DNA from: Anodontia alba
Taxonomy: Eukaryota; Mollusca; Bivalvia; Lucinida; Lucinidae
Direction of reading: 5' to 3'
Length of the DNA: 64,000 nt
Assembly: GCA_964016985.1 (NCBI GenBank)
Contig: OZ024837.1
Span: forward strand, 37,702,591 to 37,766,590
Shown: positions 21,867 through 33,835 of the stretch, one piece after another
Position numbering within the stretch: position 1 is the first letter of the stretch
How the letters are laid out: the number at the start of each line of letters is the position of its first letter
Position numbers and translations under genes: made by a program
Notes under the pieces: generated by a model
The model's input: the letters and a program-made list of their open reading frames with translations, nothing else
Databases searched by the model: none
What the model was told of the DNA's origin: nothing

Positions 21867-22217
21867 CGCTATATGTTCATATTTCAATTCCTTTTATCTC
21901 AGACTACTGTTATCTCAAACAATAAATGTCTGGTTTGTTGAAGTTTGTTGAAGTTTGAGATAACAAGTCGATTGTTTACATAAAACTTTTTTGGCAGACG
22001 GAGGTGTAGAATGATGTTTTAAAAACAGTTTTTTTCCTATTTCCGTAAGCCTTAGTTGTACCTTTTCTTTTTATAACACCACAAAAAAGAGACCAAATGC
22101 AACTTATGCTAAATACCTGCTGTGACCTGTATGACTATATATGAAGATAAATTTAACACACACAGACCCAAACGCATGCACGCACGCACATGGATTATTC
22201 TGACAGAGAAGTGAAGT

Positions 22218-22270
<53 letters not shown>

Positions 22271-23560
22271 TAATCACAGGATGTGGATATAGGGATTGTT
22301 AGAACAATAATACACTCACCCAATACCTATTGTTTTTGTTTCTCAGCACTTAACAAACTGTTCTGTGGCAGCTGTTATAGTGTGTATTTGTAACGGGCAT
22401 CGCCATTATAACCACCTTATGACAATACCAATGGCAAACTCATAGCAAACTTGGTAAACTCAGCTGGGAAACTGTAATGCTTTGGATAAGAATGAATGTG
22501 TCGTATTTACATGATAAGAACACTGAGAAAACAGTTTCCCCTGCTGGATAAGTTTCTTGCAGTCCGGATGCCATGCAGTCGTATGGCAGTTACACTCTTT
22601 GGCGTTTGCTTGTTTGAGAAGCGTGTAAACGCTTTCAATAATGTCGTAACAATGACTGGATGTGACGAAGGGAACTGATGCCATGTTACAGTGCCACAAC
22701 GCTGCAGTATCACGCCTCGGCCAAGATGACGTGATACAACTATTAGCTATGTTATAGTGTGACCGGTCCTAGCTCGTCTACCTAATGCTGATTGTCACGA
22801 AAAAGAGCAGTTGGTAACAATTTCAGTTTCCAAAATCCTCCCAATCCGAAGGCGGTTTCTCTATCAGCTGAGCTAGTCGGACGGGCATTATGGTTTTCGC
22901 TTAGAGAATTAACATGGTTTTGATCGTGGTGAGACATTAGAGTTTTGTTAGCCTTTACATGGACATATTGAAACAATAATTGTTTACAGGCGTATACAAA
23001 CGCTACACAGACCTGTCAAAACTTTCACAGGTAAATTCATTTTCAGGTTATATTCTGAAAAGGCATAAGAAACGCATAGGTTTTAATTTTGCATAATTGT
23101 TTAACTACTATATATTAAAAGTCCGATTCCATCAAGAAAACGGACGCACTGATATTATTAATCAATTGCCTTGATATAATGCAAGATGCAAGAGGCAACG
23201 AAACACCAGATATTCGTTGCAGCAAACTCGCGATATAATTAATGTGAGATAGCAGTAGTTCATCTGTTATCTCCCCTGACAGGTAAAAGTTCAAGTAGAT
23301 TAAATACTGACAAGGTTCTTCTAATATTACCAGGCAACTGAGTCACATAGAGGCAGCGCCTGTCTTTATCTGAGAACCTTAGGTGAATTTAACTGACTTT
23401 TAACTTAAAAAAGTTTAACATTCACATGAAATATTTATAAACCCTTTTATGCCGAATAGTCTCTCCTACCTAACTCTTTAGACCAGTCTATTTCCAGTTT
23501 AAGCGGTGTCTTGTCAGTTTTGATTATTACCATGTTCTATTGAAATGCCTGTAGTTAATG
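21867..23560. other. No gene; (TC)n and a tRNA-like remnant
   Basis: (TC)n run at 22220-22266. Around 22840-22893 the minus strand has an A-box-like TAGCTCAGCTGATAGAG word but no B box, a likely SINE or tRNA relic. The overlapping open frames at 22460-22713 on both strands lack domain support. Confidence 0.45.
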
Positions 23561-23634
23561 CAAATAGTGTAGACCCTGATCAGATGCCGCGTTCTGCAGC
23601 GTCTGATCTAGGTCTACACTGTTTGCCAAAGTCT
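23561..23634. repeat. GATC-type palindromic element
   Basis: Arms AGTGTAGACC...TGATCAGA and TCTGATCTAGGTCTACACT pair around a GC-rich centre (GCCGCGTTCTGCAGCG). Related to the palindrome at 17439 and to the minisatellite at 59328. Confidence 0.7.
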
Positions 23635-23828
23635 CATTTACGGGACACTAGGCTCAAAAGGGTTAACAATATATATATTTTTGCACAAAAAAGGTTGGGT
23701 TAGATATTTTGTGAAATTTTGAAGCATTTTGGCATATGTCCATGTTTAAGTTAGATTTTTAAAGAAAAAGGTGCACATTCTCAAATGGAATGCTAATCTA
23801 ATTTATGGCCTAGTTGTTAAAAACGAGT

Positions 23829-23897
23829 ACTAGGGGGGAATTGACTGACTGTTCTCCCATAGTATCTATCGGAGAACAGTCAGTCAATTCCCCTCTT
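23829..23897. repeat. Hairpin with a 23-bp perfect stem
   Basis: GGGGAATTGACTGACTGTTC and its exact complement are separated by a loop of about 13 bases. No terminator role is implied, since the setting is eukaryotic and no gene ends here. Confidence 0.8.
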
Positions 23898-24809
23898 ATA
23901 ATAATTGGCTCGTTTCGGTCACAAAGTCTACTTAAATTCAGACTTTTAACCAAATTTCTTATTCTATGTCGACCAAAACTTTCATCTGTACAATTAAGCT
24001 AGTATTTGTATATGCTATTATTTAATTGTGACCTTACTTAGTACTCGTGTCCAATTTGTCTGTTGTTACGTTATATGGGCGAATCTTAAACAAGATCAAT
24101 TTCATTGATGTTTTAAATAGACTTTTGAACAAAGCACATTTTTGTAAGAAACTAAATGGTAAAATTCAAGTTTTTAGTTTGGGTTACAAAAAGCTCAACT
24201 GTCAGCCTGACTTCTTAAACCTTTGAACACATATTTCTTAATGACTTCTGATTTTTGACTTTGTTTCTGCCATTAGTGAGATTAAATTTACAAACGGCGA
24301 TTAGCTGGCTATGCCCTATATTAAACCAACGAATTACACAAGAAGAGTTACTAAATGTATAAATTGTGTGCAGCATGATCCCTTTTCGTGAAATCGACAA
24401 TGCCAACTGATATATTCAACTGAGGGGTCAAAACGAAAGGTCAATGCGCACCAGCTATATCTAATGTAATTTCGGGACGATACGTGTCATTGGATGGGAC
24501 AACGACGCATGATTAAAATCAGAATATTTTCAGAACATGTTACTGGTGATACATCAATAGACATTCATTCATCAGGGATGCGAGAACAGCTGGTAGGAGT
24601 CAGACAGGAATATAAACCAGTGACTCCCCAGCGAGCCTGTGGCGCTTATAGAACGTCGCGTCCACATCAATGCAACGTCATGACGTTACATCGATGTTAA
24701 CGCGACATTTTATTTATTAACTACCTTAGCGTTGTATATATATTGCCAAATCATTTGTCTCATATCAATGGCAAACTCGGCCAATACTGACAAAACTCTC
24801 GACCAAAAC
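23898..24809. other. No gene seen
   Basis: Unassigned AT-rich DNA. A word, GAGTACTAGG, flanks the preceding hairpin and is echoed inverted near 24038, so the hairpin may be part of a larger unrecognised element. Confidence 0.4.
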
Positions 24810-24822
24810 GAGTCGTACTGAT

Positions 24823-25130
24823 TTTTTGTTTGTGTTGAGGTTTTACTGCCCAGCTGACCCAATGGTGTCATGTCGAGCGCGGTCAGTTTACCTATACACA
24901 CGTTTACTGGGCAGGCTTAGTCCTCTAAGCGGTTTACCAGTATTGTGCACATTCTTTCGCCAGAAACTGACAACTGCCCTTCTTGAATCAGCGGAAGGGG
25001 AAGAATGACTTAGAAAATATTTCATGATCAATCTCCACGAAACAATGTTGCCGACCTATGTGGGGGTTGAACCCGCGACCTCCTGGTCTCCAGTCGGACG
25101 GCGCATCCAACTGAGCCACCGAGGCCGGCT
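24823..25130 (-). mobile_element. tRNA-derived SINE, complete
   Basis: Same family as 2962-3410. The head is at about 25129-25048 on the minus strand. Flanks 24810-24822 and 25131-25143 are 13-bp duplications with two mismatches (GAGTCGTACTGAT and GAGTCGTGTTGAT), so it is older than the copy at 21091. Confidence 0.88.
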
Positions 25131-25504
25131 GAGTCGTGTTGATAGATTTTTTTCTGTATTTTTATTCTTTGTTGGCCGATTTTTTTTCTGTATGGACTTC
25201 TTTCATTTTCCGAGCTTGTTATTGGGATAGATGGTATGCGGTTTTACCCGTTTTTACCTCTTTTCCAAAGATTATCAGCCACATTGAGAAACTTGAAGGC
25301 TTTGCCATATTGCTGCTATAAAAGTCATCATTATTTCGATAATCATCGCTTAGCAATTATTGTTTAATAAATATCGAATAAAACTGTATTTAATCAAGTG
25401 CTCCCATTTTCTATCTGTGATGTTTTTTTTTTCCAAAGGAAATAGTTTTTACTTATATTTGAGAAGAGAAATGAAGACTGACATAAAAAAAAAAACAGCA
25501 TGAT

Positions 25505-27580
25505 TTATATGTGAATAACTTGGTAGGCGATATAAAGACAAATCCCAGCGACTTCTACAGATACATGAATAGTAAAAAAAAAGGCAAGGTATAACATCCC
25601 TTAAAAAGGGGAGGAAATGGAGTTGCAGAAAGAGACTCTGAAAGGACAAAGGAACTGATTGGTCAGTTCCATGATATGTTCAATAAAACTGAATACAATG
25701 AGGCTCCGTTAGCCAGAAGATCGGCTCCTTTCAAGAATAGAATTGTGGTGTCCTCAGAAGGAATGATTGTTACTCAAAGCTTGAATCCCACAAAAGCCTT
25801 AGGACAGGATGAATTCATCCTAAAGGAGCTCTCAAATGAACTAGGTCCAGTATTTGCACATTTGTTTCAACACTCTTTTGATACGGTTGAAATCCTCAAG
25901 GAATGGCTTGTTGCAAACATTTGTTCCCTCTTTGAGAAAGGGGATATTGCTCTTGATTGTAATTATCGCCCCGTGTCCCTGACATGCGCGCCATGCTAGT
26001 TGCTTGAACATATAGTATGCTCAAATATCATGGCTCAAATGGATGAATATCAGCTTTTGTTCGACAGACAACATGCAGTTAGGAAAAGACACAGTTGCGA
26101 AACTCAGTTGACCACTGTTATAAATGATTTGGTAAAAATCTTGGACAAAGTACGACAGGTTGACACATTTATTCTGGACTCCGAGAAGATTTTTGACACC
26201 CCGTCTCATGAACTTCTTAAAAGCAAATTACTTGGTTATGGCACTGGCGGAAAGACACTCAGGTGGATAGATTCCTCTTTTTGCTATAGAACACACCGAG
26301 CTCTTGTAAACGGTGAAACTTCGGCGTGGCTCTAGTTCTGTCAGGTGTTCCACAAGGGTCAGTTCTTCATCCATTATTGTTCTCTCTGTACATAGATGAT
26401 ATTTCCGCAGACACAGACTAAGAAATAAGACTTTTCGCAGATGACTGTGTTTGCTATCGTGAAATCAGAGACACAAACTGAAACTTCAGCAGGATACACA
26501 GTCGACTCTAAGTATCTCGAATTCCAAGAGACTATCTGAAACATTTCGAGATATCCGTACCTCGACCTATCAGAGATGCAGAAGTGAGGAAAACAATAAA
26601 TCGAACGACCACATTTAACAAATGAATATGTAATTTGCTATCTGAAGTTAGAGATATATTGAAAATATTGTGGAAAAGGAGGAAATTAGGAGCAATTTCT
26701 CCTCTTTTCCACAATATTTTGTTATCTGTTCTTAGATTTCCATGTTAAAACAGGGACCAGAATTTCACTTCGAGATAAGCGGTTATTCGAGATAAGCGAG
26801 GTCGAGGTAACGGGAGGTCGTCGACTGTAGATAGATATGGATGTTGGGACAGAAAGTGGATATGAGATTTTAGCCGGGTTAGTGCAATATAATGCAGTAA
26901 CTTGGAAGAGAATAAACAGGACTGAGGCTTCTTACATTTTAGAGGGAACGGTCCTCGAAAATGTGGATTCCATTAAACACCTGGGAGTAACAATCAGACA
27001 TGACTTAAGATGGAATACACATATCAGCAACATGTGTCCTAAGGCAAATAGAACTCTTGGTTTCCTGATATGAACCTTTATAAATGTCCTCAGGATGTAA
27101 AAGAAGCTGCATATAGGGGACTTGTTTGCCCTGTTTTAGAATATGGCAGCTGTGTTTTGGAACCCGAAGGTATGGTCCTTTAAACAGAAATCGAAAAAGT
27201 TTAAAATAGGACTGCTAGGTCTGTAGCTAGAAATAACTGCTTTGAAACTGGGAGTATGACTCGAATACTGGGAAAAATGGGAGTCTCTCAGGAAAAGAGG
27301 GACAGTAGATTCTTTTGTACAAAGATCTAAAGTGTGTCCAGCATTCCAACGGATGATCTTATCCCTCAAATTAGGCAAAGTCGAATCCATCATTCATTAA
27401 TTTTTCAGACCCCTCTGCAAGAACTGACATTTACAAGGGCTCATTCTTCCTTCAAACAATCAGAGATTGGAATGCCCTTCCATATTCGATTATTACCTCT
27501 GCTGAAGGTGCAGAGGATGGTGTGGCTAGGTTTACCTCTTATGTGACAGCTAGGGACTAACTTCACACATTACAGGTTCT
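25505..27580 (+). pseudogene. Decayed LINE reverse transcriptase (CR1/jockey-like)
   Basis: The fragment is 5'-truncated. In several frames it gives a template/primer region with CNYRPVSLTC (about 25960-25985), then SCETQLTTVINDL (26092-26130). A motif-A-like FILDSEKIFDTP follows (26170-26200), then SGVPQGSVL (motif B, about 26340-26370) and a degraded FADDC (motif C, about 26435). A downstream part has SIKHLGVTIRHDLRWNTHI. Stops at 25997 and near 26334 and 26419 and frame changes break it, and a pogo-type MITE sits inside (26499-26827). Near 27460-27550 the usual C-terminal words AEGAEDGVARFTSYVTARD can be read. Cytoplasmic target-primed retrotransposition was its ancestral role. It is dead now. 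Confidence 0.85.
26499..26827 (+). mobile_element. pogo/Tigger-type MITE P1, copy 1
   Basis: Ends CAGTCGACTCT and AGGTCGTCGACTG, with TA sites near both. Inner inverted words are TATCTCGAATTCC and TTATTCGAGATAAGCGAGG. A central hairpin AGGAGCAATTTCTCCT is surrounded by pairing arms with AAATATTGTGGAAAA. Inserted into the dead LINE. Confidence 0.8.
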
Positions 27581-27806
27581 AGTGAATGAATATCATTAGG
27601 CGTATCACCAGTAACAATTCTAATTCTGATTGTCTTATTGTTGTGTTTGATAGATCCTGTCTAGCATTGTGATCATGTTGTTAGGAAATTTGAGATGGTT
27701 GCTGTTGCTTGTGTACTGTCTCTGATAGTTGGTTTGCTCTTCCACTTGGTATCATCGGTAGACTATGATCTGTAATGGTAGCTATTATTGGATATCTTCT
27801 GAACTA

Positions 27807-28132
27807 CAGTTGACTCTAGCTATCTCGACCTCGCTTGTCTCGAATAACCGCTTATCTCAAAGTGAAAATCTGGTCCCTGCCTAAACATGAAAATCTAACA
27901 ACATGTAAAAAATATTGTGGAATAAAGGAGAAATTACTCATAAGGAGCAATTTCTCCTCTTTACCACAATATTTTCATTACATCTCTAACTTCAAGAGTC
28001 CAATTATATATTTGTTAAATGTGGTTAATCGAATTCGTTTTTCCTCAATTCTGGAAACCTAATATGTCGAAGTACGGATATCTCGAAGTATTTCAAAGTC
28101 CCTTTGGAATTCGAGATAACGGGAGTCGACTG
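27807..28132 (-). mobile_element. pogo/Tigger-type MITE P1, copy 2
   Basis: Inverted relative to copy 1. TA at both edges, ends CAGTTGACTC and GAGTCGACTG, same central hairpin AAGGAGCAATTTCTCCTTT-like. About 326 bp. Confidence 0.82.
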
Positions 28133-28498
28133 TATTTTACTACGACTTTGAATGCAAGTTACTTTTGGACAAGCAGCAATTTTTACAGGAGAATTTCAGC
28201 ATTATTTTCCTCACAACAATATATTTAATGTAAAACACTCTGAAGTTTGGGAATTCAACAGCTTCAAGTGGAATCAGTATTACTAAAATAATTTGGAAGA
28301 TTTTTTTCCATCGTTTTATTTGTTTAAGATTCCAAACACTACAGGCTCAGAATCAATGATAGCTTCTTCGTAAAACTTTAACTGGTGCATTGGAGCTTGA
28401 CGACATGTCTTTGGCTTGGCCCGCAATGGTTCAACTATTGGCTTTCATTTACTCTGATACGCAGTAGAAATGACCATGGGTACTCGTTTTTGTTTATC
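28133..28498. other. Left-arm block and unassigned DNA
   Basis: About 28140-28340 matches 52020-52220 inverted, with the shared run AGTATTACTAAAATAATTTG. No gene seen. Confidence 0.55.
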
Positions 28499-28502
28499 TT
28501 AA

Positions 28503-30445
28503 GCCCCGTTTACATACATTAAGTTTATCCCTAGGGGTAAATATACCCCTAGGGGTAAATATTTGGCCCTCCTTGTTAAACACCCTCGTGAGTAAACGGT
28601 TGCGTTTATATGTGTTTTTGGAAGAATGGGCAAATGATAGTTTTTTTTTTTATTTTAAAGCTTATCTATAATTGCAATATTGTTTCTTAACCTTTACCAC
28701 TTTCTGAGAAAAATTAGCAGATGACAAATAGATAGTATTTTTCTTATTTTTCCCAGAGAACTGGATTTGATATTTCATGCAAATTGTCTCCAGACACTTT
28801 GCATGAGATATCAAATCCTGTATCCTGAGAAAAAATAGAAATCTTTCAAAATGTCATCTGCTGACAATTTTAAGCTAATCTGCATCATCAAAAATGAATA
28901 GTTTGAAAAAATTTCCTATGAAAGTTTTGGATGAAAGGAAACAAGAATTATTTGCTGGTCAGTAATATATGTTCCATTGTTCCCTGTTGTATCCCAAAAT
29001 ATTGCGCTAATATTCCCCAGCAACAAGGCATTATAGCCCAACCAAAGTTTGGAAAGGGTTTATTATATTCTACTGAAAGCCATGTAAAGCCACCATACTG
29101 TATATATACATAGATATGTTCATCAAAATCCAGGCTGACCCCACAATCATTCGAGGCTCTCCAAATAGAAACTGACCTTCAGACATATGTGAACAGGGTA
29201 CACTCAGATCAGCTTGTGCATTCACAGGGTCTACACTAGTCACTATATTGCACTATTTCTATTTGTGAACAGTGTAGATCCTGATACGACCACCATGCAG
29301 ATCTGCAGGCCCATCTGAATGTATGCTGGTCACATAATAATAAAGTTTGAGTTTTTATTTGGAGTAATATATTTACATTTTTCAATTCATCAGCTGTGTT
29401 CTCCAGATATGAAACAAGCACTAATTAACAGAACTAGCTCCTAATAAATTTAGTCATAAAAGTGATAAATTTTTTTGTGTGCTTTTTTTTTTTTCTTTTT
29501 TATTTAGGTTAGACTGACTGTATGATAATGCTGAATGGTGGCATAGGATCTGAAACTGAAATTACTTGGGAACTTAATTCTTGTGATCTTAATAATATGA
29601 CCAACAAACTTGGCATTTGACAGCCCTTATATTTGCAGTCTGGTAAAGGCGTTTCCTGTTTACAGTTTAGATTCTACATATAAAGATAATATAATTGTTC
29701 ATCGGTAATGATTGCCTATGATCATTACAATCCACTTCTGTCGCTAGTATTTTGTGTGTTTGTACTGAAATAACGTGCTTGAATACCTTAAGACCATAAT
29801 CAGACTGTGCAGAGTTTGTTGAACAGATATATAGTCTGAACTGGTACCATTATCTACATCTGACATTTCTGTAGCCTGGTGATGTACTTTGTTCAGTCAT
29901 TTGCCTTTACCGCTCTCTAAGCAAAATTAAAGGTTGTACATATATTTTCCCTGCTTTTTTTTTTCTCAGAAAATAAGGGACAAAACCATTTTTATGAAAT
30001 ACTATAAATCATATTTGCCTTGAATCAGTATTCAAACTGCTAGCATAATAGTATCCATGTCAAATTGATCACTTCTGATCACAACTTGCAAACGTTAGTT
30101 TGTGATTGAAAAGGTACAAATATACCTGCAGACATCAAGTAAATAAACAAAATGTATTCAGAATAAACAATGTATACATGTATTTTAAAGCGTTCCAAAC
30201 ATATTTATAAAATTTATCCATATGAAAATTGAAAGTTGCGTTTACATGACGAAATATACCCCTAGGGGTAAAATATCCCTAGGGATAAATATATTTGCCC
30301 CTACCCTTGAACAGGGGTATTTTACCCACGTTGGCAAATTTTACCCCTAGGGGCAAATGCGTTTACATGACGAGTTTACCTCTAGGGGTAAATTTGCCCA
30401 TAGGGGTAAATTTGCCCCTAGGGACAAACTTATGCATATAAACGG
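28503..30445. mobile_element. TTAA-flanked element with CCCCTAGGGG palindromes
   Basis: TTAA lies at 28499-28502 and 30446-30449. The ends pair as CCGTTTACATACATTAAGTTT and, inverted, CCGTTTATATGCATAAGTTT; the left end has three extra bases (GCC). Palindromic words of the type TACCCCTAGGGGTA cluster just inside both ends: two on the left near 28530-28558 and at least six on the right near 30255-30425. Such subterminal clusters are typical transposase-binding sites. No transposase frame is present. piggyBac-like by TTAA and the C-rich end (inference). A hairpin lies inside at about 28764-28822 (GATTTGATATTTCATGCAAA and its near complement). Confidence 0.72.
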
Positions 30446-30449
30446 TTAA

Positions 30450-30690
30450 TTTGTTTTTTATGTTTTCGCTTTGGTGCATTGATTGAGTTGGGAGCCTCTA
30501 TACAAAGCAAATTTTCTGTATTAAGAGTAGCATCAGGATCCGGCTAGCTCTCTAAAAGTACTTTAAACCCCACCCCTGCCCCCGCTGATTTAATTTACTA
30601 TTCGTTCTAAAGTGATTATTCCGGTGTTAGTCTTACTCTTTGTTGCTTTGTGGTTTATTTAATAAGGCGATTTTAGAATTCTAGTTCATG
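30450..30690 (-). repeat. R1 repeat, inverted, tail part
   Basis: Matches the R1 tail at about 450-665 (words GTTGGGAGCC and AAGAGTAGCATC). It begins right at the TTAA of the element at 28503-30445, so that element probably landed in or beside this R1 copy. Confidence 0.65.
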
Positions 30691-30900
30691 TATTGCGATA
30701 GGTGCTGCAAAATGACTTCAAGCACTTCTGATTACGACCTTCACTGTGTACAAAAGCCAAATACATTTGTACGCCAGTACAAAAGTCCATAAACAGATGT
30801 TGCACTAGTGTCGCCGCTTACACATAACGACATTACAACGTCTCTCCGACGTCGACGGGATGTCATGACGTCGCGGTTTACCGACACAAGATTTACTATA
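30691..30900. repeat. Dispersed repeat R3 with CGACG words
   Basis: Inverted match to about 53510-53770. Shared words are AAAATGACTTCAAGC, TTTGTACGCCAGTAC and GATGTTGCACTA, then several ACGTC/GACGT words. Because its position breaks the order of the arm blocks, it is treated as a dispersed element. Confidence 0.65.
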
Positions 30901-31995
30901 CTGCATTAATTTCAGTTATCCGTCCAGTTGAAAAAGCCTACTTAATAACTACCTAAATCTAAATGCACTTTGTTTTATGCAAAATGTGTAAAATAAAAGT
31001 AAAAAAAGGATTCCCTTTGGAAACAAAGAAAACATAAAATCACGAAAATCAGAGACTCAGTAAGAGCAAAGATATCCTGTTAAAATTTTGATACCGGATT
31101 CTGGTACTGGACTTTCCCAGTTGGTCCCGGCAAATACAAAAAGATCTGCTACATTAATTGAGATCCCGACAAACTGCATACAAAATGTTCATTTCCAGTT
31201 TGGTTTCAAAGCAACGAAACGTATGCCTAACCATAGAGCTTGCTCGCGCAAAAATAAATCTGATACTTTGGTGTAATTCAGAGAACATGAACGCAACTCT
31301 TTAATACGGTTAAGTCCGGATAAAATGAAAATCGCGCAGACACTTGCGGGAATCTTCAGTTTTTATTTATTTATTTTTTATTTATTTATTTATTATTATA
31401 TATTTTTTTGCTGAAGCATGCCGCCTTCTAGCACATTAAACGAGAGGCCATCAGATGTAGTTGCAAAGCCCGCGCTCTGTGGTAGTCTATAAATAAAAAG
31501 TTATCATAGTCGCGGTCTTACTAAAAAAGGGCAGAAAAGGAGCTATTTGCACAACCAAGATGGCGGCCAATGCCAAGAAATACTGATAGCAAAACTCCGG
31601 TATAAGCAAATCGCCTATCAATCCACCACAGGTAAATGGTTGCTATAGAAAGTCTCCTAGAGCAGCCTAGTACACAGAATGCTACTAGTAAACACAGGTA
31701 ACTCTATTTAGCTTCTCCGATAAGCGTCTTTCCAAAACTAACCACTAGTTTTGTTCAAGATTAAAGCCTTATCCATGATAGAACCCTACTGAAATCCTTA
31801 GCTGAACTCCATTTAGAAGATGATGATGATGATGAGTTTAGGTTTAACGACGCATCAACCCATGAGGGTCATTTGCTTCAAAATGGTGAACTAACATGGT
31901 TCTGCAAGAAAGGGTACCAATAAAACCTCAGAAGTTTGGAGTATGGGTTGTTCCTCCTTTAAGTTAAAGAAAGTATTGAAGAGATAATATAATTA
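30901..31995. other. No gene; R2 fragment and TTTA run
   Basis: A short R2-like piece lies near 30995-31060 (CCCTTTGGAAACAAAGAA). A TTTA-rich run lies near 31362-31405. Otherwise unassigned. Confidence 0.45.
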
Positions 31996-32170
31996 CAGTC
32001 AAACCTGTGTTAGTGGTCACCTCCATTAAGCAGCCAACCTGTATTAAGCAGCCAGAGGAAAGTTGCCCCAAAATTCATAGACTTATATATTTGAACTGTA
32101 TTAAGCAGCCACCTGCCTTCAGCAGCCACATTTTAAGCTTCCCATGGGTGGCTGCTTAAGACAGGTTTGA

Positions 32171-32173
<3 letters not shown>
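31996..32173. mobile_element. Small Tc1/pogo-type MITE
   Basis: 178 bp between TA dinucleotides (31994-31995 and 32174-32175). Terminal inverted repeats start CAGTCAAACCTGTRTTA. The word AAGCAGCCA recurs inside in both orientations. It is directly followed by a (TA)n run. Confidence 0.82.
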
Positions 32174-32235
<62 letters not shown>

Positions 32236-32238
<3 letters not shown>

Positions 32239-32565
32239 TAGACTCTCGTCATCTTGAATTCCAAGGGACTCACTGAAACACTTCGAGACGTCCGTACCTC
32301 GACATATCAGAGTTGAGGGAGTGAGGAAAACAATAAATTGAACAACCACATTTAACAAATCAATATGTGATTCGACTCCTGAAGTTTGAAATATATGTAT
32401 ATAAAATAATGTGAAAAAGAAGAGAAATGCTTAGGAGCAATTTCTGCTCTTTTCCACATTATTTTATTACCTGATGTCATAGTTTCATGTTAAAACAGGG
32501 ACCAGATTTTCACTTCGAGATAAGCGGTAATTCTAAATAAGCGAGTTCGAGATAACGAGGTTCGA

Positions 32566-32568
<3 letters not shown>
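32236..32568 (+). mobile_element. pogo/Tigger-type MITE P1, copy 3
   Basis: Same family and orientation as 26499-26827: CAGTAGACTCTCGTCATCTTG at the left and AGCGAGTTCGAGATAACGAG near the right end, TA at both edges, central AGGAGCAATTTCTGCTC hairpin. Flanked on both sides by (TA)n runs (32174-32235 and 32569-32627). Confidence 0.8.
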
Positions 32569-32628
<60 letters not shown>

Positions 32629-32631
<3 letters not shown>

Positions 32632-32898
32632 AAAACATGCCTATATAATTTTGACCCTCTTAAACCCCACTTTTATATAGTAAAACTGGGGTTTACAGGG
32701 GTATACATTATTTTTCTTATTTCTGCTAAAAGAACATAGATTGTGGGTACTCGTTAGAACCGCCTCGGCGAGGCGGTTCTAACGAGTACCCACAATCTAT
32801 GTTTTGAGCAGAAATGTGAAAAATATCAGTTTTTTTATGTGAAAATTTTCAGTTTTTGGAGGTAAAATTTTCTATATAGTTGAATAGGCGTGTTTTCG

Positions 32899-32899
<1 letters not shown>
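32629..32899 (+). mobile_element. Hairpin MITE family M1, copy B
   Basis: Terminal inverted repeats ACGAAAACATGCCTAT / ATAGGCGTGTTTTCGT. The centre is a 69-nt palindrome (32734-32802) of two perfect 34-base arms around one base, containing GGGTACTCGTTAGAACCGCC. Flanked by (TA)n. No coding capacity. Such a hairpin could produce double-stranded RNA if transcribed (inference). Confidence 0.88.
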
Positions 32900-32970
<71 letters not shown>

Positions 32971-33025
32971 AAATGACTTTCAAATTTATACAAAATGTCA
33001 AGTAAAGTTACTGCTCAATTTTATT

Positions 33026-33114
<89 letters not shown>

Positions 33115-33172
33115 AAATGACTTTCAAATTTATACAAAATGTCAAGTAAAGTTACTGCTCAATTTTATTGTG
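32900..33172. repeat. (TA)n runs with a duplicated 58-bp segment
   Basis: The segment starting TTGAAATGACTTTCAAATTT occurs twice (32968-33025 and 33112-33169), each after a long TA run: a tandem duplication of about 145 bp. Confidence 0.85.
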
Positions 33173-33505
33173 AAAAATCGGAACTTTTATTTATCTGATT
33201 ATTATTCTATATATCATTCAATGAAAAACTTGAAATACTATAATTTAATTTTTGAGCCGGACACATCTGCGTAGTCTGATCAGTCTTCACTGTGCACTCC
33301 GATGGCTAATTAAGGACCTATGGCTACTCATGTGGACTTTAAAGACGTCGATCAGACTGCGCGGGTGTGCAGGCTGATATGAGTCTTAGCTGGGCACAGA
33401 TCAGTTCAAAATATCATCTGCTACCAAGCTGGCCTCTTATCCTTTAAATTTACATAGCCGTGGTATTCTTAAATATCTCGCCCAGCAGATAACACACAGT
33501 GATTG
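33173..33505. other. No gene; GATC-family palindrome remnant
   Basis: About 33250-33410 holds inverted words CTGCGTAGTCTGATCAGTC and GATCAGACTGCGC with intervening DNA. Nothing coding. Confidence 0.45.
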
Positions 33506-33515
33506 CGTTACAGGT

Positions 33516-33617
33516 TTTGTTTGTGTTGAAGTTTTACGGCCCGGTCAACCCAATGGGGTCATGTCGAGCGCGGTCAGTTACCTAACCACACGTTAACTGG
33601 GCAGGCTTAGTCCTCTA
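33516..33617 (-). mobile_element. SINE, body half, separated from its head
   Basis: Body of the same SINE family, ending abruptly at TTAGTCCTCTA. Its left flank CGTTACAGGT (33506-33515) recurs exactly after the SINE head at 35589-35598. The head at 35376 is therefore the other half of this copy. Confidence 0.85.
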
Positions 33618-33835
33618 CATATCGAGAACATGTCTTAACTAAAAAATCTTTCTTTTCCTTCCCCTAACCGTGAAATTACAGTACGGTTTATAACCCTAAA
33701 TTGTCTACGAAAGCGTTGCTGCTCTTGCAGCGCACAGCATGAGGTACATAAAGCAGGTAAGGGACTACTTTTTCTATTAAGACTGGTTCCCTACTCCAAG
33801 TATCTGTGTCTGAGTTTTCCATGACTACCGTTATC

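Noticed and set aside
23829..23897. Rho-independent terminator-like hairpin
   Set aside because: The setting is eukaryotic, with no upstream gene; it is treated as a palindromic repeat.
30691..30900. Additional block of the large inverted duplication (partner 53510-53770)
   Set aside because: It is inverted, but its position breaks the shared order, so it is better explained as a dispersed repeat.
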